NCBI GenBank assembly: GCA_946480485.1
Contig: CAMLJW010000145.1
Location: 1-11,261, forward strand
Direction of reading: 5' to 3'
From: an uncultured Streptomyces sp.
GTDB taxonomy: Bacteria > Actinomycetota > Actinomycetes > Streptomycetales > Streptomycetaceae
DNA length: 11,261 nt
Made by a program: the position numbers and the translations under genes. The stretch's first letter is position 1. Each line of letters begins with the position of its first letter. Below are positions 7,275-11,261 of the stretch, piece after piece. The notes under the pieces are model-generated. The model saw nothing but the letters and a program-made list of their open reading frames with translations, did not search any database and was not told the DNA's origin.

Positions 7275-7982
7275 TCAGCGGTGCCAGCACGAGTCCCGCT
7301 CCCTGCGGCGCACCCGTTGGACGGCTGTGCCGAGCGCGCCCGCGGCGAGCAGGCCGCCGGCGGCGAGGGCGGCCGGAGAATCGGTCAACCCGTCGCCCTC
7401 GCCCGCCTGCACACCGTGATCGAGCGCCGGCTCGCTGGAGCTGTCACGGGACGGCTCGCACGACGCGGCCCGCTGCTCCTCCTGGCCGCCGGGTGTCGTC
7501 GAACAGCTGCCGTCGCCGCCCCACCCCGAGGTCCCACCGCTCGCATGCGGCACGCCACCCTCTGGAGTCCCCTGAGAGACATCCGGCACGCCGCCCTCCC
7601 AAGTCCCGCCGGAAGCATCCGGCACGCCACCCTCTGCGTCAGGCACGCCACCCTGGTCTGGCATACCTCCGTCAAGGGTCCCGCCCCAGGCGTCGGACCC
7701 GCCACCCTGAAAGACCCCACCGGAGGCATCGGGCACGCCGCCCTCGTAAGCCTGCCCAAAGGCGTCGGACCCACCGCTCTCGACGTCCGGTTCGACGGCG
7801 GTGTCGCCGGGGGCCGCGGTGTACGGGTCGGCCTCCGCGGGCGCTTCCGCGGCCGGCCCCCCGGGCGGCCCCTCAGCCGGACCCTCGGAGGCGGCCGAGA
7901 CGGCGCCGCCCAGAACGATGGTGGCGAGGGCCGTGCTGGCGACGGCGGTGGTGGTGGACAGGGCGCGGACGGTACGGCGCAT
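7275..7982 (-). CDS. Secreted, repeat-bearing protein with C-terminal membrane anchor
   Basis: 235-residue protein, not recognised. It starts with a Sec-type signal peptide: MRRTVRALS, a hydrophobic core (TALATIVLGGAV) and a likely cut after AVSA-A near residue 31. An Ala/Pro/Glu-rich stretch (32-67) follows, then seven Gly/Asp-rich 12-residue repeats (68-152), a Ser-rich linker with Cys160 and Cys175, and a hydrophobic segment AALAAGGLLAAGALGTAV (204-221) backed by QRVRRRERD. The N-terminus is thus exported and the protein probably stays membrane-anchored. There is no LPXTG sorting motif. Chaplin and rodlin families do not fit. The protein has no lysine. AAGGAG lies eight bases before the ATG. 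A perfect 21-bp palindrome about 60 bases upstream is a likely operator. A structural or adhesive surface role is a guess. Confidence 0.85.
   Translation of the reverse strand: MRRTVRALSTTTAVASTALATIVLGGAVSAASEGPAEGPPGGPAAEAPAEADPYTAAPGDTAVEPDVESGGSDAFGQAYEGGVPDASGGVFQGGGSDAWGGTLDGGMPDQGGVPDAEGGVPDASGGTWEGGVPDVSQGTPEGGVPHASGGTSGWGGDGSCSTTPGGQEEQRAASCEPSRDSSSEPALDHGVQAGEGDGLTDSPAALAAGGLLAAGALGTAVQRVRRRERDSCWHR
7527..7781 (-). repeat. Seven 12-residue repeats in the secreted protein
   Basis: Units include ESGGSDAFGQAY, EGGVPDASGGVF, QGGGSDAWGGTL, EGGVPDASGGTW, EGGVPDVSQGTP and EGGVPHASGGTS; the fourth (residues 104-116) is a 13-residue variant. The consensus is E-G-G-x-P/S-D-A-x-G-G-x-x, encoded by degenerate 36-bp DNA units. 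Position 12 is often aromatic in the first half. Confidence 0.85.
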
Positions 7983-8040
7983 GTGCTGGGCTCCTTCGGC
8001 CGACGCTGGGGGCCTCCCGTGCCCTTGAGGCAGCGGAGGA

Positions 8041-8061
8041 GGGGCACGACGGTCGTGCCCC
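8041..8061. promoter_or_regulatory. Perfect 21-bp palindrome, probable operator
   Basis: GGGGCACGAC (8041-8050), one central G, then the exact reverse complement GTCGTGCCCC (8052-8061). The one-base centre makes it unsuitable as an RNA hairpin loop but typical of a dimeric regulator site. It lies about 60 bases upstream of the secreted-protein ATG and 255 bases before the divergent gene. Confidence 0.6.
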
Positions 8062-8255
8062 GCAGCCCATCAGAGCCCGCACACCGCCTGGGCGCGCGCG
8101 GCCGGACACCATTCGTGCCACTCGGACGCCCGAGCGGGTGACAGCCCAACGGGACGGCACACCGTGGCGGGGTCTCACCGCTCCCAACGGACGTGCCTCA
8201 GGTCCGAAGCACTGACCCGCGCCTGCCCTTGCCGCCGGGGCGGCGAACACCGCAG

Positions 8256-8280
8256 GTTTTCTCCGGACCGGAGCGGGTGA
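8256..8280 (+). promoter_or_regulatory. Weak SigB-like promoter for the thiamine-diphosphate enzyme
   Basis: GTTT (8256-8259), a 15-base spacer and GGGTGA (8275-8280) resemble GNNT-N14-16-GGGTAC/T but miss the last two bases. The spacer holds the palindrome CTCCGGACCGGAG. The distance to the ATG, about 35 bases, is suitable. Confidence 0.3.
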
Positions 8281-8304
8281 CTCGGGCGGTACGGCCATCA
8301 CCCG

Positions 8305-8310
8305 GGAGGT
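8305..8310 (+). promoter_or_regulatory. Ribosome binding site fixing the thiamine-diphosphate enzyme start
   Basis: GGAGGT stands five bases before ATG 8316. The frame is open for 41 codons further upstream, but no site of this quality precedes the upstream ATG at 8193. Confidence 0.85.
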
Positions 8311-8315
8311 CCCGC

Positions 8316-10109
8316 ATGAGCACCACAGTCGCCGACCATGTCCTGCAGCGCCTGCGCGAATGGAATGTAGAACATGTATTCGGCTATCCAGGCGATGGCA
8401 TCAATGGTCTGCTGGCAGCATGGGGCCGGGCCAAGGACCGTCCCCGGTTCGTCCAGTCGCGCCACGAGGAGATGTCCGCGTTCGAGGCGGTCGGCCTTGC
8501 GAAGTTCTCGGGCCGGATCGGGGTGTGCGCGGCGACCTCCGGGCCCGGCGCGATCCACCTGCTCAACGGGCTGTACGACGCCAAGCTCGACCATGTGCCG
8601 GTGCTCGCGATCGTCGGCCAGACGCACCGCAGCGCGATGGGCGGCTCGTACCAGCAGGAGGTAGATCTGCACACGCTGTTCAAGGACGTCGCCTCCGACT
8701 TCGTGGAGACGGTGACGGTGCCCGAGCAGCTGCCGAACGTCCTGGACCGGGCGATCCGCACCGCGTACGCGCGCCGTGCCCCCACCGCCGTGATCATCCC
8801 CGGCGACGTCCAGGACCTGGACTACTCCGCCCCCACCCACGAGTTCAAGATGGTCCCCTCCAGCCTGGACCGCAGCGCGTGGACCGCGATTCCGTCGCAG
8901 GAGTCACTGGAGCGGGCGGCCGAGGTCCTCAACTCCGGTGACAGAGTGGCGATTCTGATCGGCCAGGGCGCGGCCGGGGCACAGGCCGAGGTGCAGCAGG
9001 TCGCCGAGCTGCTCGGCGCGGGCGTCGCCAAGGCGCTGCTCGGCAAGGACGCCCTGAGCGACGAACTCCCCTACGTCACGGGAGCGATCGGCCTGCTCGG
9101 CACCCGGCCCTCGTACGAGCTGATGCGCGACTGCGACACGCTGCTGACCATCGGCTCGTCCTTCCCGTATACGCAGTTCCTGCCGGAGTTCGGGCGGGCG
9201 CGGGCCGTGCAGATCGACGTCGATCCGCACATGGTCGGGATGCGTTATCCGTACGAGGTGAATCTCGTCGGAGACGCGCAGGCGACACTGGAGCGGCTGA
9301 TCCCGCTGCTGGGCACGGCCCGCGGGCATGAGTGGTACGACACGGTGTGCGCGAACGTGGCGCGCTGGCGCGGGGTGATGGAGCGCCGGGCCGAGCTTTC
9401 GGCCGATCCGATCAACCCGGAGTACGTGGCACGGGTGCTCGACCCGCTGCTGCCGGACAACGTGATCATCACCTCCGACTCGGGTTCGCCGGCGAACTGG
9501 TACGCGCGCCATCTGACGCACCGGGCCGGGATGCGCTCCTCGCTGTCGGGGACCCTGGCCACGATGGGATGCGGGGTGCCGTACGCGATCGGCGCGAAGT
9601 TCGCGCACCCGAACCGGCCCGCGATCGCGCTCGTCGGGGACGGGGCGATGCAGATGAACGGGCTCGCGGAGCTGATCACCGCGGCCAAGTACTACCACCG
9701 GTGGGAGGACCCCCGGCTCGTCGTGGGCGTCTGGAACAACCATGACCTCAACCAGGTGACCTGGGAGATGCGTGCCATGGAGGGCGCCCCTTCCTTCCTG
9801 CCCTCGCAGGAGATCCCGGACGTGCCGTACGCCGCCTTCGCCCGCTCCCTCGGGCTGACCGGCGTCCGCGTGGAGAAGCCGGGGGACGTCGAGGCGGGCT
9901 GGCGCGCGGGCCTGGAGGCCGAGGGGCCCGCGGTGATCGAGTTCCTGACCGATCCGGCCGTCCCGCCCATCCCGCCGCACGCCACCTGGAAGCAGATGGA
10001 GGCCACCGCCGCCTCCGTCCTGAAGGGCGACTTCGACCGTACGTCCATGGTCCGACATGGCTTCAAGGCCAAGATCCAGGAGTTCCTCCCGGGGCACGAC
10101 CGCGACTGA
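8316..10109 (+). CDS. Thiamine-diphosphate enzyme of the pyruvate oxidase (PoxB) / acetolactate synthase family
   Basis: 597-residue enzyme with the three-domain build of the family. The N-terminal domain carries VFGYPGDGINGLL (21-33) and catalytic Glu51 in SRHEEMSAFEA, then SGPGAIHLLNGLYDAKLDHVPVLAIVGQ. The middle domain (about 190-330) matches the FAD-binding region of PoxB-like enzymes, though FAD use cannot be proven. The C-terminal domain has the thiamine-diphosphate/Mg motif GDGAMQMN from 441 to the Asn pair at 474-475. PoxB (572 residues) decarboxylates pyruvate to acetate and CO2 and feeds electrons to quinone. The end here, MVRHGFKAKIQEFLPGHDRD, does not clearly match the PoxB membrane helix. 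It could instead act on another 2-oxo acid. ATG 8316 follows a strong GGAGGT. Codons 15-36 are unusually rich in A/T-ending codons (13 of 22). A hairpin ends the unit. Confidence 0.92.
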   Translation: MSTTVADHVLQRLREWNVEHVFGYPGDGINGLLAAWGRAKDRPRFVQSRHEEMSAFEAVGLAKFSGRIGVCAATSGPGAIHLLNGLYDAKLDHVPVLAIVGQTHRSAMGGSYQQEVDLHTLFKDVASDFVETVTVPEQLPNVLDRAIRTAYARRAPTAVIIPGDVQDLDYSAPTHEFKMVPSSLDRSAWTAIPSQESLERAAEVLNSGDRVAILIGQGAAGAQAEVQQVAELLGAGVAKALLGKDALSDELPYVTGAIGLLGTRPSYELMRDCDTLLTIGSSFPYTQFLPEFGRARAVQIDVDPHMVGMRYPYEVNLVGDAQATLERLIPLLGTARGHEWYDTVCANVARWRGVMERRAELSADPINPEYVARVLDPLLPDNVIITSDSGSPANWYARHLTHRAGMRSSLSGTLATMGCGVPYAIGAKFAHPNRPAIALVGDGAMQMNGLAELITAAKYYHRWEDPRLVVGVWNNHDLNQVTWEMRAMEGAPSFLPSQEIPDVPYAAFARSLGLTGVRVEKPGDVEAGWRAGLEAEGPAVIEFLTDPAVPPIPPHATWKQMEATAASVLKGDFDRTSMVRHGFKAKIQEFLPGHDRD

Positions 10110-10177
10110 CGCATGACCCTGACGGACGTGGGACGGTGACTGACCTTCGACCGTGGCTGACGTCCGGCGGCAACCAA

Positions 10178-10214
10178 CGGCCGGCGGCCGCTGATGATGT
10201 ACGGCTGCCGGCCG
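10178..10214 (+). terminator. Hairpin terminator after the thiamine-diphosphate enzyme
   Basis: CGGCCGGCGGCCG (10178-10190) pairs with CGGCTGCCGGCCG (10202-10214) over 13 positions with one G-U pair, around an 11-base loop. It starts about 70 bases past the stop at 10109. No T run follows. Confidence 0.7.
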
Positions 10215-10248
10215 CTGGTCTACGGCGGCGACTGGCGTACGGCTGCAC

Positions 10249-10286
10249 GAGCGGGCCCCGGCGCATCCCGGCGCCGGGGCCCGCTC
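10249..10286 (-). terminator. Strong hairpin terminator of the small membrane protein gene, possibly bidirectional
   Basis: GAGCGGGCCCCGGCGC and GCGCCGGGGCCCGCTC form a perfect 16-bp stem with a six-base loop. It lies 33 bases past the stop of the minus-strand gene at 10320 and would also stop transcripts coming from the plus-strand gene on its other side. Confidence 0.8.
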
Positions 10287-10319
10287 CGTCCGGATACGGT
10301 CCGTCAGGATGAGGTCCGA

Positions 10320-10451
10320 TCAGTGGCTGAGCTCCGCCGTTTCGGTCTCGTCGGGCTGATCCGCCGGTGGGAGGAGCCACTCCTCGTAGCGGCCGAGTGC
10401 CACGACGACACCGAGCATCAGGACCGGCATCATCACAGCGAATACCGCCAT
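10320..10451 (-). CDS. 43-residue single-pass membrane protein
   Basis: A small protein with one hydrophobic helix at its start (MAVFAVMMPVLMLGVVVALG) followed by RYEEWLLPPADQPDETETAELSH, an acidic cytosolic-type tail. I recall very similar small hypothetical proteins in many Streptomyces genomes, with the conserved ALGRYEE junction, but know no function. The ATG at 10451 is preceded by GAAGGA at seven bases. A longer open frame continues upstream to 10745, but that part is antisense to the DUF2795 gene and lacks a comparable binding site. A strong hairpin follows. It is divergent from the DUF2795 gene, and a 15-bp palindrome lies between the two. Confidence 0.75.
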   Translation of the reverse strand: MAVFAVMMPVLMLGVVVALGRYEEWLLPPADQPDETETAELSH

Positions 10452-10487
10452 GGTCCCGTCCTTCCCCAGGGAAACGTGAAGAGGGCC

Positions 10488-10502
10488 GGAGACCGGGTCT
10501 CC
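10488..10502. promoter_or_regulatory. 15-bp palindrome in a divergent promoter region
   Basis: GGAGACC, a central G, then GGTCTCC form a perfect inverted repeat 37 bases upstream of the small membrane protein ATG. A further half-site, GGTCTC, follows at 10504-10509. Because the flanking genes diverge, it is an operator candidate and not a terminator. Confidence 0.45.
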
Positions 10503-10526
10503 AGGTCTCGGCCGGACAAACCCTCC

Positions 10527-10551
10527 GTGTCGATGTCCGGGGCGCGGGTAC
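10527..10551 (+). promoter_or_regulatory. SigB-type promoter of the DUF2795 gene
   Basis: GTGT (10527-10530), 15 bases, GGGTAC (10546-10551). This fully matches the Streptomyces SigB consensus GNNT-N14-16-GGGTAC/T as I recall it. It ends 33 bases before the ATG at 10585. SigB is the osmotic and oxidative stress sigma factor. Confidence 0.6.
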
Positions 10552-10584
10552 ACGAGGATCCACCCCCGATGTCTGGAGGGAGTC

Positions 10585-11016
10585 ATGCAGCGAGGCAGTG
10601 ACCGGCTCAGCGTCCACAAGGACGAGGAGATGAAGCATGAACTGCAGGGTCTTCTCCGGTCGGGCCACCCGACCAGGACGGAGGAGTGGCACGATCCGGA
10701 GCCGACCGCCGACGACGACCCGCTGGTCGCGGGCGGGCCGGTCACGCCGGGCGGCGCCCCGGGATCCGTGGCGGCCCTTCGTCTGGAACTGGCGCGGCAC
10801 CTGGGCCGTACCGCCTTCCCTGCGGGTCCCCGCGAACTGAGCGGCCTGCTACGGAGTCGGCACGCACCCGACGGGCTGGTGGAACCGCTGGAGCGGCTGC
10901 CGAGGAAGGCGCGTTACTCCACCGCCCGGGAACTGGCTCAAGCACTCGTACGCGACGCGACCACCAGGAGCGCAGCACCCGAAGAACCGCCGGAAGAACC
11001 TCCGGCGGAGGCATAG
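10585..11016 (+). CDS. DUF2795-domain protein
   Basis: 143-residue, probably cytosolic protein. Residues about 62-125 read as a DUF2795 domain: VAALRLELARHLGRTAFPAGPRELSGLLR, then HAPDGLVEPLERLP and the YSTARELAQALV helix. Such domains occur in pairs or singly in actinomycete proteins; their function is unknown. The N-terminal 60 residues are charged and Pro/Gly-rich with no signal peptide, and the tail ends in a PEEPPEEPPAEA low-complexity stretch. The start at 10585 has GGAGGG four bases ahead. A second in-frame ATG at 10630 is possible but would drop 15 residues. It has a SigB-type promoter just upstream, which suggests a general stress role. The next gene starts about 100 bp downstream with its own candidate promoter. 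Confidence 0.85.
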   Translation: MQRGSDRLSVHKDEEMKHELQGLLRSGHPTRTEEWHDPEPTADDDPLVAGGPVTPGGAPGSVAALRLELARHLGRTAFPAGPRELSGLLRSRHAPDGLVEPLERLPRKARYSTARELAQALVRDATTRSAAPEEPPEEPPAEA

Positions 11017-11035
11017 CCCGCCCTCTTGGGGGTAC
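11011..11035 (+). promoter_or_regulatory. SigB-type promoter of the DJ-1/PfpI-family gene
   Basis: GCAT (11011-11014), 15 bases, GGGTAC (11030-11035) fits GNNT-N14-16-GGGTAC/T. The -35 element overlaps the stop of the DUF2795 gene. It lies 77 bases before the ATG at 11113. The degenerate -35 makes this weaker than the GGGTAC alone suggests. Confidence 0.45.
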
Positions 11036-11112
11036 CGCGCGAACGCGTGAACGCCCAGGAAGGGCACCGGCACGACAGGGACTGCCCGAGCGGGAAAGGA
11101 CGTGAGGAGACC

Positions 11113-11261
11113 ATGCGGCACATCGCGTTTCTGATGGCGCCGGTCGGCGTCGAGCAGATCGAACTCACCGACTCCTGGTCGGCGGTGCACGACTCGGGGA
11201 CCCGGGCGTCCATCGTGCGGACGGCCTCGATTGGATACTTGCCGGCCGCGGTCTCGCCCGA
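11113..11261 (+). CDS. DJ-1/PfpI-family protein, 3' end cut by window edge
   Basis: Only 49 residues are visible. The start MRHIAFLMAPVGVEQIELTDSW followed by AVHDSGTRASIVRT matches the first beta-alpha-beta unit of the DJ-1/PfpI superfamily (intracellular protease I, class I glutamine amidotransferase-like), where 'iAfL.apeGvEqvEL..PW.a....G' is usual. In this family the catalytic Cys comes much later, beyond the window, so activity cannot be judged. Members act as stress-induced deglycases, proteases or chaperones. GAGGAGA stands two to three bases before the ATG. Together with the SigB-type promoter this suggests a stress-induced gene. Confidence 0.82.
   Translation, partial: MRHIAFLMAPVGVEQIELTDSWSAVHDSGTRASIVRTASIGYLPAAVSP

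Larger units (their letters stand above)
7983..8315. other. Divergent regulatory gap of 333 bp
   Basis: It separates the minus-strand secreted-protein gene from the plus-strand thiamine-diphosphate enzyme. It contains a perfect 21-bp palindrome (8041-8061), two copies of GAGCGGGTGAC (8132-8142 and 8271-8281), a 13-bp palindrome CTCCGGACCGGAG (8261-8273) and a candidate stress promoter. No coding frame with a ribosome binding site is seen. Confidence 0.6.

Noticed and set aside
7527..7781. Repeats considered as a CRISPR array
   Set aside because: The units are contiguous, degenerate 36-bp coding repeats with no unique spacers, inside an open frame with a signal peptide.
8904..10097. 397-codon minus-strand frame
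   Set aside because: It is antisense to the clear thiamine-diphosphate enzyme and has His/Arg-rich shadow composition.

Overview
The window is very GC-rich, with codons ending mostly in G or C, GGAGG-type ribosome binding sites, and protein families and intergenic repeats typical of actinomycetes. It is almost certainly Streptomyces chromosome (inference from sequence style and recalled homologues; no search was run). It contains twelve supported coding sequences, two of them cut by the window edges. No tRNA, rRNA, CRISPR array, transposase or prophage gene was seen.

Layout. From 1 to 760 is the 3' part of an aldo/keto reductase on the plus strand, followed by a hairpin terminator. Six minus-strand genes follow (1013-7160), in chromosome order: a 4a-carbinolamine dehydratase, a second-copy type DnaK (Hsp70) without grpE or dnaJ, an OsmC-family peroxidase, a small protein resembling a degenerate serine-recombinase domain, a metallo-beta-lactamase-fold hydrolase of the NAPE-PLD type, and an aminotransferase-fold protein. 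A secreted, repeat-bearing protein (7275-7982, minus) precedes them in transcription order. A 333-bp regulatory gap separates it from a divergent thiamine-diphosphate enzyme of the pyruvate oxidase type (8316-10109, plus). After two hairpins come a 43-residue membrane protein (minus), a DUF2795 protein (plus) and the 5' end of a DJ-1/PfpI-family protein (plus).

How it may work together. DnaK, the OsmC peroxidase, the pyruvate-oxidase-like enzyme, DUF2795 and DJ-1/PfpI suggest a stress-response neighbourhood. The regulatory sites support this in part. An HspR-type HAIR element overlaps the -35 region of dnaK. Matches to the SigB stress promoter consensus, as I recall it, lie before the DUF2795 and PfpI genes. 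The hydrolase and aminotransferase-fold genes overlap by four bases and are probably co-translated.

Most unusual points: the aminotransferase-fold protein has no lysine anywhere in 411 residues and so cannot form the PLP Schiff base; the secreted protein carries seven 12-residue repeats; a perfect 21-bp palindrome lies upstream of that secreted protein; and the first 36 codons of the thiamine-diphosphate enzyme use A/T-ending codons unlike the rest of the window.
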